From Kitasatospora sp052076145 (GTDB lineage: Bacteria > Actinomycetota > Actinomycetes > Streptomycetales > Streptomycetaceae), in contig NZ_CP197246.1 of assembly GCF_052076145.1 (NCBI RefSeq), forward strand, positions 2,542,001-2,606,000: a stretch of DNA of 64,000 bases, written 5' to 3'. The notes below the pieces were generated by a model, which searched no databases, had not been told where the DNA came from, and saw only the letters and a list, made by a program, of their open reading frames with translations. A program made the position numbers and the translations under genes. This document shows, piece by piece, positions 1 through 7,331 of the stretch (positions within the stretch are counted from its first letter, which is position 1; each line of letters begins with the position of its first letter).

Positions 1-2
1 AC

Positions 3-1052
3 TCCGCCCCGGCGATGCCGACCAGGACCGTCCACACCGTGCTCGCCGAGCACCTCGGCGCCGACTGGCGCTCGCTCTTCCGGGAGTTCGACGACACCCC
101 GGCGGCGGCGGCCTCGATCGGGCAGGTGCACCGGGCGGTCTGGCACGACGGCCGGGTGGTCGCCGTGAAGATCCAGTACCCGGGGGCGGGGGACGCGCTG
201 CTGACCGACCTCGCGCAGCTGGCCCGGCTGGCCAAGGTGCTCGGGCCGCTGATCCCGGGGATGGACATCAAGCCGCTGATCGCCGAGCTGCGCGAGCGCG
301 TCACCGAGGAGCTCGACTACGAGCTGGAGGCCGAGGCGCAGCAGGTGCACGCGGAGGAGTTCGCCGACGACCCGGACATCACCGTCCCCGGGGTCGTCTC
401 GCAGGCCGGGCACGTGCTGGTGACGGAGTGGATGGAGGGCACCCCGCTCTCCCGGATCATCTCCTCGGGCACCCGCGAGGAGCGGGACCGGGCGGGGCAG
501 CTGCTCTCCCGCTTCCTCTTCGCCGGACCGGCCCGGACGGGCCTGCTGCACGCCGACCCGCACCCGGGCAACTTCCGGCTGCTGCGCACCTCCGGGCCCT
601 CGGACACCTGGAAGCTGGGGGTGCTGGACTTCGGGACGGTGGACCGGCTGCCGGGCGGCCTGCCGACGCCGATCGGCGACTCGCTGCGGCTGGCCCTGGC
701 GGGCGACGCCGGCGCGGTCTACCGGATGCTCCGTCAGGAGGGCTTCGTCCGGCCGACCATCACGCTGGACCCGGACGCCGTGCTGGCCTACCTGCGCCCG
801 ATCATCGAACCGACCCGGGCCGAGGAGTTCACCTTCTCGCGGGAGTGGATGCGCGCCCAGGCGGCCCGGATCGCCGACCCCCGCTCGCCGGCCTACGACC
901 TCGGCAAGCAGCTGAACCTGCCGCCCTCGTACCTGTTGATCCACCGGGTGACGCTCAGCACGATCGGGGTGCTCTGCCAGCTCGGCGCGACCGTCCGGCT
1001 GCACGACGAGCTGACGGAGTGGCTGCCGGGCTTCGCGGCCGACGCGGGCTGA
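3..1052 (+). CDS. AarF/ABC1 (UbiB-family) kinase-like protein, 5' end missing
   Basis: This is an atypical protein-kinase-like ATPase of the AarF/ABC1/UbiB family. The reading frame is open to the window edge, so the N-terminus is missing; the ATG at 15 is probably internal. Visible family motifs, in order, are the alanine-rich loop AAAASIGQVHRA, the nucleotide-binding lysine in VAVKIQYP, the EELDYELEA motif, the catalytic stretch LLHADPHPGNF and the metal-binding DFG in LGVLDFG. The usual glycine-rich loop is replaced by the Ala-rich one, as is typical of the family. No membrane segment is seen in this part. The family is linked to lipid and quinone metabolism, but the substrate in actinomycetes is unknown. 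As I recall, M. tuberculosis has an ABC1 kinase (Rv3197) at the same place beside whiB7. A bidirectional hairpin follows the stop. Confidence 0.9.
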   Translation, partial: SAPAMPTRTVHTVLAEHLGADWRSLFREFDDTPAAAASIGQVHRAVWHDGRVVAVKIQYPGAGDALLTDLAQLARLAKVLGPLIPGMDIKPLIAELRERVTEELDYELEAEAQQVHAEEFADDPDITVPGVVSQAGHVLVTEWMEGTPLSRIISSGTREERDRAGQLLSRFLFAGPARTGLLHADPHPGNFRLLRTSGPSDTWKLGVLDFGTVDRLPGGLPTPIGDSLRLALAGDAGAVYRMLRQEGFVRPTITLDPDAVLAYLRPIIEPTRAEEFTFSREWMRAQAARIADPRSPAYDLGKQLNLPPSYLLIHRVTLSTIGVLCQLGATVRLHDELTEWLPGFAADAG

Positions 1053-1111
1053 CCGGCTGCCCCGACGCCGCTGCCCCAAAACGCGCCTGCCCCAACGCCT
1101 GCGCACGAACG

Positions 1112-1156
1112 CGCCGATGGCCGCTTCCCTTCCGCAAGGGGGAGCGGCCATCGGCG
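1112..1156. terminator. Bidirectional hairpin between the ABC1 kinase and the small coiled-coil gene
   Basis: A 13-bp arm (GCCGATGGCCGCT at 1113) pairs perfectly with 1143-1155, and inner CCCTT/AAGGG pairing extends the stem. It lies between two convergent genes, so it probably ends both transcripts. There is no clear T-run, which is common for terminators in high-GC actinomycetes. Confidence 0.7.
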
Positions 1157-1195
1157 TCACGGGGGTGAGGTGGTGCGGACCGGCCTCGGGCGGAC

Positions 1196-1444
1196 CTACA
1201 TCACCACGAGGGCGAGCGCCCGGCGGGCCCGCATCGAGGCCCGCTCGGCCCGGCGGGCCAGCCGGGTGGCGCGGGCGAGGCGGACGGCCGTCCGTTCGTG
1301 CTCGGCCTCCTGGAGGCGTTGTTGCATATGGGCACGGGCCAGGTTTTCTTGCAGAAGATGCATCTCGAGGGTCCTGTTCCTGGTCTGAAGTTCGGTGGCC
1401 TGCTCGGCGCGGCGGACGGTCGGATCGATGGCGACGGGGTTCAT
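1196..1444 (-). CDS. Small basic helical protein downstream of whiB7
   Basis: An 82-residue protein that I do not recognise. It looks almost entirely helical: an acidic/neutral heptad-like first half (EQATELQTRNRTLEMHLLQE) and a very arginine- and alanine-rich second half ending LALVVM. The ATG at 1444 is chosen because an AGGA-like site lies about 7 nt upstream; an in-frame ATG at 1468 is an alternative with no visible ribosome-binding site. It lies 150 bp downstream of whiB7 on the same strand and could be co-transcribed with it, which would make it responsive to translation-inhibiting antibiotics. That is inference from position only. It could also be a spurious open frame, but the codon bias fits coding sequence. 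Confidence 0.55.
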   Translation of the reverse strand: MNPVAIDPTVRRAEQATELQTRNRTLEMHLLQENLARAHMQQRLQEAEHERTAVRLARATRLARRAERASMRARRALALVVM

Positions 1445-1593
1445 GTGGTGGTCCTGCTCGGGGTGCATGCTCGGGAACGGACGGGAGTGGGCTGCATCGG
1501 CCTTGGCAGCGGCGATGCGGATCGAACGACGCAGTGCGGTGTCCAGCGGGGGCTGCTCTCCCCGGCGGACGGCGCCTGCGGAGGCGGCGGGGC

Positions 1594-1866
1594 TCACGCC
1601 GCGACCTCGGTCTTGCGCGGGCGGCCACGCGGCCGCTTGCGGGCCACGACGACACCCTGGACGAAGAGCTCGCCGCCCCAGACGCCCCACGGCTCACGCC
1701 GCTCGAGCGCGCCCGTCAGGCAGGCGTCCTTCACCGGGCAGGTCCCGCAGAGGGTCTTGGCGTACTCGACGTCCGCCGGGGTCTCGGCGAAGAAGACCTC
1801 GGGGTCGAAGGCGCGGCACGGGATGGGCAGGCCGAGCGCCTCGGCGTCGTTCACGGTGAGCTGCAT
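1594..1866 (-). CDS. whiB7: WhiB-family transcription factor WhiB7/WblC
   Basis: A 90-residue iron-sulfur transcription factor that partners the principal sigma factor and switches on intrinsic antibiotic-resistance genes. The four cluster-binding cysteines are C17, C40, C43 and C49. The GVWGG turn is at 61-65. The C-terminal AT-hook RGRPRK (80-85) is the hallmark that separates WhiB7/WblC from other Wbl proteins. The start at 1866 has a good Shine-Dalgarno (GGAGG, 8 nt upstream). Upstream lies a long leader with a terminator hairpin and an upstream reading frame, matching the known attenuation control of whiB7 in actinobacteria. The neighbourhood (ABC1 kinase, uvrD2, mycoredoxin) is the same as I recall around Rv3197A in M. 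tuberculosis, which supports orthology. Confidence 0.96.
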   Translation of the reverse strand: MQLTVNDAEALGLPIPCRAFDPEVFFAETPADVEYAKTLCGTCPVKDACLTGALERREPWGVWGGELFVQGVVVARKRPRGRPRKTEVAA

Positions 1867-2050
1867 GCGGGATACCTCCGGGGGGTCGGCCTGGTCGGCC
1901 TTGGTGAGCGTGTCTGTCGGTACGGACGGGAGTGGCGGCGTGATGACCGTTGGCACTTGGTGTTCCTCGTCTTCTTCTCTGTGGTTCCGAACCGGCTGGC
2001 TGGTGGGGCCGGCTCGGAGGCCCCGAAGGGCCAGGGGGGTCTGACGTACC

Positions 2051-2099
2051 GGACAAAACAGAAGGGCCGCGGTACCCGGTGTACGGGTTCCGCGGCCCT
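2051..2099 (-). terminator. whiB7 leader attenuator (intrinsic terminator)
   Basis: On the minus strand a near-perfect hairpin (arms AGGGCCGCGG and CCGCGGCCCT with inner pairing, 2063-2099) is followed at once by TTCTGTTTTGT, a U-rich tail that is rare in this genome. It lies 185-235 nt before the whiB7 start, inside the leader, and not after a gene. It fits the conditional terminator that stops whiB7 transcription unless ribosomes stall upstream. Confidence 0.85.
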
Positions 2100-2109
2100 G
2101 GAGGCGCCG

Positions 2110-2128
2110 ACCTGAGGCTGACTCAGGT
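2110..2128 (-). promoter_or_regulatory. Small hairpin overlapping the stop codon of the whiB7 leader ORF
   Basis: The sequence ACCTGAG-gctga-CTCAGGT (plus-strand reading) is a perfect 7-bp inverted repeat that contains the TGA stop of the leader reading frame (2123-2125). A ribosome stalled near the end of the frame would cover it and could change folding of the terminator 11 nt further on. This switching role is inferred from position. Confidence 0.5.
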
Positions 2129-2584
2129 TCGTTCTCTCCAGGGTTGAGGCCCGCGGAAGGCCCGCATCCGGACGGCCATGGCGCCCGGGAGGGCGGCCTT
2201 GGCCTGGTCGATCTGCTTCGCGTCCTGCTGCTGGGGTGCTCCGGCACCGATGACCCGCGCATAGTCGCCATGCTTGGCGGCGGCTACTGCGGCCTTCGGT
2301 GCCTGGATTCCTCGCTCGCTGCGCAGCTCACGGCTGCCTTCGAACGTCGCCCAGTCAATGGACAGACCAGACTCGACGAAGGTTGCATCAGTGTTGCCAA
2401 GACCACTGACAACAGCGACGACACCGGTGGCGTCGAGACCCAGACCATTCCCGGCGAGGACGACCACGCCACGCGTGAGCGAAGCTGCGGACGAGGCGCC
2501 GGTGGTGCCGAACAGCGCCGAGGCGCACGAGGGCATGGCAAAAACGGTCTGGCCAGTCATTTTGGTGATCGTGGTCATCGACAC
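2123..2584 (-). CDS. Leader ORF upstream of whiB7 (153 codons; its last 18 codons may act as the uORF)
   Basis: The frame starts with GTG at 2584, preceded by a consensus AGGAGG with 8-nt spacing, and ends at 2123, just before the attenuator. I do not recognise the protein. It has no convincing domain; an Ala/Gly/Val-rich first half may be weakly hydrophobic. Third codon positions are less G/C-rich in the first half than in neighbouring genes. An internal ATG at 2179 would give an 18-codon peptide, MAVRMRAFRGPQPWRERT, but without a good ribosome-binding site. Published whiB7 leaders carry only short upstream ORFs, so either the short peptide is the true regulatory ORF or the whole frame is translated. 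Its position between promoter and attenuator suggests that it senses ribosome stalling. Confidence 0.5.
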   Translation of the reverse strand: MSMTTITKMTGQTVFAMPSCASALFGTTGASSAASLTRGVVVLAGNGLGLDATGVVAVVSGLGNTDATFVESGLSIDWATFEGSRELRSERGIQAPKAAVAAAKHGDYARVIGAGAPQQQDAKQIDQAKAALPGAMAVRMRAFRGPQPWRERT

Positions 2585-2777
2585 TGTCTTCGCCTCCTCT
2601 CGGCGTCTCGCGGATCCCAGTCCCCCGGGCTCCGGTGTTCGGATGTCTGTCAGGTCAAGCGGGTGAAGCAGTCGAGCGGTGATGCAGTCGAACGGCACAG
2701 CTGATGGTGCGCATGGGGATGCTGTGACAGGAGTGACCCCGTACAGCTTGCGATCTCGTCTCCTTGACCGCTCCGGC

Positions 2778-2816
2778 AGGCTATTGCGCGTGATGTGCGG
2801 CGCGCAAACTATTTTT
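2778..2816 (-). promoter_or_regulatory. Candidate autoregulated whiB7 promoter
   Basis: On the minus strand an AT-rich block AAAAATAG abuts a -35-like TTGCGC (2807-2802), followed after 18 bp by TAGCCT (2783-2778). An AT-rich stretch next to the -35 is the described binding feature for the WhiB7 AT-hook. It would place the start near 2771 and give a leader of about 900 nt. The motif is visible; its use is inferred. Confidence 0.55.
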
Positions 2817-2861
2817 CCGGCGAGTTTCGAGGTGTTGCCCGAAGTGATCATCGCGAGCGGC

Positions 2862-5144
2862 TCAGGCCGACTCGTCGAACTCCCCCGGAACGTCCTCAGG
2901 GGTGTCGTCGGCAGGCGGCTCGATCGCGTCTTCCGGCTCGATCAAGGCGTCCACTGGTTCTTCCCCCGAACACAACGAGAGCACGTCGGCCCCGTACTTG
3001 TCCAGCTTCATCGCACCGACGCCCGAGATCACCGCCAGTTCACGCTCGGTCTTGGGGACGTCCTCGGCGATCGCCATCAGCGTCGCGTCGGTGAACACCA
3101 CGTACGCCGGGGCGCCCTGCTTGCGGGCCTGCTCGGCGCGCCAGCCCCGGAGCCGCTCGAAGAGCGCCTCGTCCATCGAGGACGGGCAGGTCTCGCAGCG
3201 GCGCAGCTTGCGCTCGACGGCCTCGATGAGCGTGCGGTCGCAGACCCGGCACTTGACCGGGCCGCGCGCCTTCCGGGCCGCCGGGCGGTCGGCGCCGAAC
3301 TCGACGCCGCCCTGCCCGCCCCGGGTGCGCGGGCCGGGGGCGTTGGAGCCGGGGCGCAGGCCGTCCAGGAAGCGGGTCGGCTTGCGGCTCGCGCGCCCGC
3401 CCGGGGAGCGGGAGAGCGCCCAGGAGAGCGAGAGGTGCACCCGGGCGCGCGTCGCCCCGACGTAGAGCAGCCGGCGCTCCTCCTCGATCTGCTCGTCGGT
3501 CTTGGCGTAGATGATCGGCAGGGTGCCCTCGGTGAGGCCGACCAGGAAGACCGCGTCCCACTCCAGGCCCTTGGCGGCGTGCAGCGAGGCCAGCGTGACG
3601 CCCTCGACGGCGGGGGCGTGCTGGGCGGCGGCGCGGGCGTCCAGCTCGGTGACGTACGCGGCCAGGTCGGTGCCCTCGCCCGCCAGGGTGCGGGCGGCCT
3701 CGAACTCCTCGGCGAGGCGCACCAGGGCCGCCAACGACTCCCAGCGCTCGCGGACGGTGCCCGAGCCGGCCGGGGGCTCCGGCGTGAAGCCCCGGCTGGC
3801 CAGCACCGCGCGGGTCTGCCCGGCGAGATCGGGCGCGCCCGCCGTGAGCGGGTCGGAGCCGGCCCTGGCGGCGCCGCGCAGCAGCATCACGGCGTCCCGG
3901 ACCTCGGGGCGCTCGAAGAACCGCTCGGCGCCCTTGAGCTGGTACGCCACGCCCAGGTCGGCGAGCGCCTGCTCGTAGACCTCGGACTGGCCGTTGGTGC
4001 GGAAGAGCACCGCGATCTCACTGGCGCGGACGCCCTTGCCGAGCAGGTCCTTGATCCGGTGCGCGGTGGACTCGGCCTCGGTCGGCTCGTCGGCGTACTC
4101 GACGTAGACCGGCTCGGGCCCGGCCTCGCGCTGGGAGACCAACTCCAGCCGGTGCTGGGCGGCCTGGCCCCGGGCCTTGGCGAGCAGGCCGTTGGCCAGG
4201 TGCACCACCTGCGGGGTGGAGCGGTAGTCCCGGACCAGCTTGACGACCGTCGCCTCCGGGTGCCGGGTGCGGAAGTTCAGCAGGTAGTCGGGCGTCGCGC
4301 CGGTGAAGGAGTAGATGGTCTGGCTGGCGTCACCGACCACGCAGAGGCTGGCGCCGCCCTGCGTCCACTGGTCGAGCAGGCGCTGCTGGAGCGGGGAGAC
4401 GTCCTGGTACTCGTCGACCGTGAAGTGCCGGTACTGGGCGCGGACCCGCTCGGCGATCTCCGGCCGGTCCTCCAGGATGGCGGCGGTGAGCAGCAGCACG
4501 TCCTCGAAGTCGATCACGCCGCGGTCGCGCTTGGTCTGCTCGTAGGTGGCGTAGACCTTGGCGATCTCGGCCGGGTCGCGCGGGGCGTCGCGGCCGGTCT
4601 TGACGACGGCGGCCGGGTAGTCGTCGGGCACGATCTGGGTGACCTTGGCCCACTCGATCTCGGCGGTGAGGTCGCGCAGCTCGGTGCGCTGGACGCGCAG
4701 GCCGCTGCGCCCGGCGGCCTCGGCGACCAGCTGCACCTTGCGCTCCAGCAGCCGGGGCACCTCGCCGCCGACGGCGCGCGGCCAGAAGTACTGGAGCTGG
4801 CGCAGCGCGGCGGAGTGGAAGGTGCGGGCCTGCACGCCCTCGGCGCCGAGCTGGCGCAGCCGCCCGCGCATCTCCCCCGCCGCTCGGGCGGTGAACGTCA
4901 CGGCGAGCACCTGCTGCGGCTGGAAGACGCCGCTGCGCACGCCGTAGGCGATCCGGTGGGTGATGGCGCGGGTCTTGCCCGTCCCGGCGCCGGCCAGGAC
5001 GCAGACGGGCCCGTGCAGGGCGGTGGCGACCGCCCGCTGCTCGGGGTCGAGGCCCGCGAGCACGGCGTCGGCACCGATCGGCGCGGCACCGGCGGAGGGG
5101 TGGTACGGGCCACGGTCGTAACCGCCCGGGAGCTCTTCCTGCAT
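2862..5144 (-). CDS. uvrD2: ATP-dependent DNA helicase UvrD2 (UvrD/PcrA type with HRDC domain)
   Basis: A superfamily-1 3'-5' DNA helicase of 760 residues. Walker A AGAGTGKT is at 51-58; the Walker B-type motif DEYQDVSPLQQ follows near 255, and the later UvrD motifs are intact (for example LVRDYRSTPQVVHLA and TLASLHAAKGLEWDAVFLVG). After about residue 630 come a four-cysteine motif (CRVC and CETC, about 15 residues apart) and a C-terminal HRDC domain. This layout is the signature of actinobacterial UvrD2, an essential repair helicase in mycobacteria. The ATG at 5144 is preferred because GAGAGG lies 9 nt upstream; an in-frame GTG at 5201 would add 19 residues but lacks a good site. It is divergent from mycoredoxin and sits upstream of the whiB7 leader on the same strand. 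Confidence 0.95.
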   Translation of the reverse strand: MQEELPGGYDRGPYHPSAGAAPIGADAVLAGLDPEQRAVATALHGPVCVLAGAGTGKTRAITHRIAYGVRSGVFQPQQVLAVTFTARAAGEMRGRLRQLGAEGVQARTFHSAALRQLQYFWPRAVGGEVPRLLERKVQLVAEAAGRSGLRVQRTELRDLTAEIEWAKVTQIVPDDYPAAVVKTGRDAPRDPAEIAKVYATYEQTKRDRGVIDFEDVLLLTAAILEDRPEIAERVRAQYRHFTVDEYQDVSPLQQRLLDQWTQGGASLCVVGDASQTIYSFTGATPDYLLNFRTRHPEATVVKLVRDYRSTPQVVHLANGLLAKARGQAAQHRLELVSQREAGPEPVYVEYADEPTEAESTAHRIKDLLGKGVRASEIAVLFRTNGQSEVYEQALADLGVAYQLKGAERFFERPEVRDAVMLLRGAARAGSDPLTAGAPDLAGQTRAVLASRGFTPEPPAGSGTVRERWESLAALVRLAEEFEAARTLAGEGTDLAAYVTELDARAAAQHAPAVEGVTLASLHAAKGLEWDAVFLVGLTEGTLPIIYAKTDEQIEEERRLLYVGATRARVHLSLSWALSRSPGGRASRKPTRFLDGLRPGSNAPGPRTRGGQGGVEFGADRPAARKARGPVKCRVCDRTLIEAVERKLRRCETCPSSMDEALFERLRGWRAEQARKQGAPAYVVFTDATLMAIAEDVPKTERELAVISGVGAMKLDKYGADVLSLCSGEEPVDALIEPEDAIEPPADDTPEDVPGEFDESA

Positions 5145-5396
5145 GCCGACCATCCTCTCAGCCCGCCGGAGCCGCTCTGCCTGCCCCGGGTCTCGGATCA
5201 CCTTGTCCGGTGATCCTTACAGGCTCGACCGAGATTCTGCCGAGAGTTGTCCACAGCCCCGGCCGGATCAGCTGACAATCACCACACCGGCAGGCGCGCG
5301 CGGCCGCGCACACGCCCCTCGCGTACGCGGAATGCCCGGCGCCCGCGACACGTTCTCCCCTCCGACCGTACGCCCTCTCTCGAAGGAGCCCCCGCG

Positions 5397-5654
5397 ATGT
5401 CCGGCAGCGTGACGATGTACAGCACGACCTGGTGCGGCTACTGCAACCGCCTCAAGAGCCAGCTGGACCGCGAGGGCATCGGCTACAACGTGATCAACAT
5501 CGAGGAGGACCCGGCCTCGGCCGCCTACGTCGAGTCGGTCAACAACGGCAACCAGGTCGTCCCGACCGTCATCGTCGAGCCCGCCGCCGGTGGCGAGCGG
5601 GTCGTGATGACCAACCCGAGCCTGATCCAGGTGAAGAAGGCACTGGCCGCCTGA
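5397..5654 (+). CDS. mrx1: Mycoredoxin (glutaredoxin-like)
   Basis: An 85-residue thioredoxin-fold oxidoreductase that reduces mixed disulfides between proteins and mycothiol, the actinobacterial thiol. The active site CGYC is at 13-16, with cis-proline motif VVPT in the second half and the end expected for the family. Size and motif match the actinobacterial glutaredoxin-like family (Mrx1). The ATG at 5397 has GAAGGAG 8 nt upstream. It is transcribed away from uvrD2 with about 250 bp between the two starts. The same pairing occurs in M. tuberculosis (Rv3198A next to uvrD2). A tandem-repeat region follows the stop. Confidence 0.93.
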   Translation: MSGSVTMYSTTWCGYCNRLKSQLDREGIGYNVINIEEDPASAAYVESVNNGNQVVPTVIVEPAAGGERVVMTNPSLIQVKKALAA

Positions 5655-5689
5655 GCCCCGAGCCCGGGTCGGGGCGGCCAGCCACGGCC

Positions 5690-5788
5690 ACCCGGACCCG
5701 GGCACGCCCAGACCCGGGCGCACTCAGACCCGGGCACGCCCAGACCCGGGCGCACTCAGACCCGGGCCCCCAGCTCGACCCGGGCTCC
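5690..5788. repeat. Tandem GACCCGGGC repeat between mrx1 and the GntR gene
   Basis: The palindromic core ACCCGGGC recurs six times at about 15-16 bp spacing, with alternating spacers GCGCACTCAG and ACGCCCAG that make a partial 31-bp higher-order unit. The right half overlaps the 3' end of the GntR-family gene and encodes its last residues, which show the same repetition (LGARVELGARV). Each core is self-complementary, so several alternative hairpins are possible and it could act as a terminator between the convergent genes. Confidence 0.75.
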
Positions 5789-6562
5789 CAGTTCGCCGAG
5801 CCCGTAGACCAGGCGGCAGCGGTCCGCCGAGTAGCGCGTCTCGATCACCCGGACCGGCCCCCGGGTGTCGTACGTGACCCGGGTCTGCACCAGCAGCGGC
5901 ACTCCGGGGCCGCCCTGGAACCAGGCCGACTCCTCCGGCCCCGGCATCCGCGAGACCAGGTGGTCGACGCCGCCGATCTCGGTCCGCCCGAGCGCGTTCA
6001 GCACCTCCTCGTCGCCGCCGGGCACGGCGTCCGGCTCCATCAGCGGTGTGCCCGCCGCCAGGCCGGCCCGGTAGTGGCTCTCCTCGATCGAGTACGGCTC
6101 ACGGTCGATCAGCCGCAGCTGGCGCCGGACGACCACCGCCTCGCCGGGCCGCATCCCGAGCCGTTCGGCGATGTCCACCCGGGCCCGGACGATGAGCATC
6201 TCGAAGTCGACCGTCAACTCACGGCCCGCCGAGCGTGCCTCTTTCGTGTAGACCTCGGTCGGCCCGGCCAGGCAGTCGCGCTGGCCCGGCACGAGGGTGG
6301 GCCCGTACGCGCGGTGGTCGAGCACCGGATGGTCCTTCAGATAGGTGCCCTTGCCCTGGAGGCGGATCAGCCTCCCCTCGTTGACCAGCACGTCCACTGC
6401 GAGCCGCACGGTGTTGCGGGCCACGCCGTAGTGCTGCTCCAGCTCGGTCTCGACCGGCAGTGCGACGTCGCCGCGCCACTCGCCGGCCGCGATGCGGCGG
6501 CGCAGATCTGCGGCCAGCCGCTGGTACTTGGGGGATTGGGCACTGCCCCGGGGAATTGTCAC
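5756..6562 (-). CDS. GntR-family regulator, HutC/UTRA subfamily
   Basis: A 268-residue transcription regulator. The N-terminal winged helix-turn-helix covers about residues 10-75 (SPKYQRLAADLRRRIAAGEW ... VARNTVRLAVDVLVNEGRL), ending with the usual QGKGTYL turn; the remaining two thirds resemble a UTRA effector-binding domain. The start is GTG at 6562 with only a weak upstream site. It is divergent from the RsbW-like ATPase gene with 160 bp between them, so it may control that promoter or its own; no operator was identified. The ligand is unknown. The last eleven residues come from a DNA tandem repeat and are probably a recent C-terminal addition. Confidence 0.85.
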   Translation of the reverse strand: MTIPRGSAQSPKYQRLAADLRRRIAAGEWRGDVALPVETELEQHYGVARNTVRLAVDVLVNEGRLIRLQGKGTYLKDHPVLDHRAYGPTLVPGQRDCLAGPTEVYTKEARSAGRELTVDFEMLIVRARVDIAERLGMRPGEAVVVRRQLRLIDREPYSIEESHYRAGLAAGTPLMEPDAVPGGDEEVLNALGRTEIGGVDHLVSRMPGPEESAWFQGGPGVPLLVQTRVTYDTRGPVRVIETRYSADRCRLVYGLGELGARVELGARV

Positions 6563-6723
6563 CCGAGTGAATGTAGCGATTGGGCTTGCGCCATTTCAGC
6601 CAAACCCGCCACTATTGGCCGGGATTGGGGATTCCGAGGCCGACCTACCCAACTCTGCCCCGGCTCAGCCCGCCAGTCCGCCAGTCCGCAGGAACTCCCA
6701 CCAGCACTCCCGGGGGCGGAACC

Positions 6724-7212
6724 ATGCCCGAAACCAGAGCGGCGCGCCAACCCGACGCGCGGCAGTCCGAGCAGCACAGCACCTCCCCGTCCGGGGCCGA
6801 GCGCCGACCCGGACGGGCTCTCGCAGCCGCCGAGCACGGCGCGTGGTCCGCGACGGCCACCTTCCCACCCCGCCCCGGCAACGTCGGCCGCTCCAGGCGG
6901 CTGACCAGGACGGCCCTGGCCGCCTGGGGCAGCCCGGAGCTCGCCGACAGCGCCGAGCTGCTGGTGTCCGAGCTGGTCACCAACGCCCTGCGCTACGGGC
7001 AGGGGGCCATCTCGATCACCCTGGCGCTCACCGACACCGCGTTGCAGATCTCCGTGGCGGACTTCGGGCGCGGCCTGCCGCAGGCCCGCGAGGCCGCCCC
7101 GGAGGACTCCCACGGCCGGGGCCTGGCGATCGTCTCCGCGCTCTGCAGCCGGTGGACGGTGACCACCAGACTGAGCGGCAAGACCGTCAACTGCTGGCTG
7201 GAAGTCGAGTAG
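6724..7212 (+). CDS. RsbW-like ATP-binding protein (HATPase_c_2)
   Basis: A 162-residue protein with a GHKL ATPase fold of the anti-sigma/RsbW type, a family very expanded in streptomycetes. The N-box is ELVTNALRYG, followed by DFGRGLP (G1) and HGRGLAIV (G2). The first 45 residues are a low-complexity charged tail. Such proteins usually bind sigma factors or anti-anti-sigma partners and phosphorylate the latter. No partner gene is adjacent, so the target is unknown. The ATG at 6724 lies behind a purine stretch GGGGGCGGAACC. A strong hairpin ends the transcript. Confidence 0.85.
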   Translation: MPETRAARQPDARQSEQHSTSPSGAERRPGRALAAAEHGAWSATATFPPRPGNVGRSRRLTRTALAAWGSPELADSAELLVSELVTNALRYGQGAISITLALTDTALQISVADFGRGLPQAREAAPEDSHGRGLAIVSALCSRWTVTTRLSGKTVNCWLEVE

Positions 7213-7259
7213 TCGCCGAGCAGTTTTCGAGTGGCTTTCGAATAGCGGCAGAAGAAGCA

Positions 7260-7299
7260 GAAAGGGGGCGCGCGGCCATTCACCGCACGCCCCCTTTCG
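7260..7299. terminator. Strong bidirectional hairpin between the RsbW-like gene and nudC
   Basis: Arms AAAGGGGGCGCGCGG (7261-7275) and CCGCACGCCCCCTTT (7283-7297) pair over about 15 bp with one mismatch around a 7-nt loop. It lies between two convergent stop codons and probably serves both genes. Confidence 0.85.
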
Positions 7300-7331
7300 G
7301 TTTGATTCTCCGCCGATCAGAATCCGTACAC

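Noticed and set aside
2679..5213. Long plus-strand open frame (844 codons) opposite uvrD2
   Set aside because: Mirror of the strong codon bias of uvrD2; composition is Gly/Leu/Val/Arg-rich with no domain, and uvrD2 has all helicase motifs.
5690..5790. Iterons of a replication origin
   Set aside because: No replication gene nearby, and the array overlaps a coding end; dnaA-type boxes were not seen.
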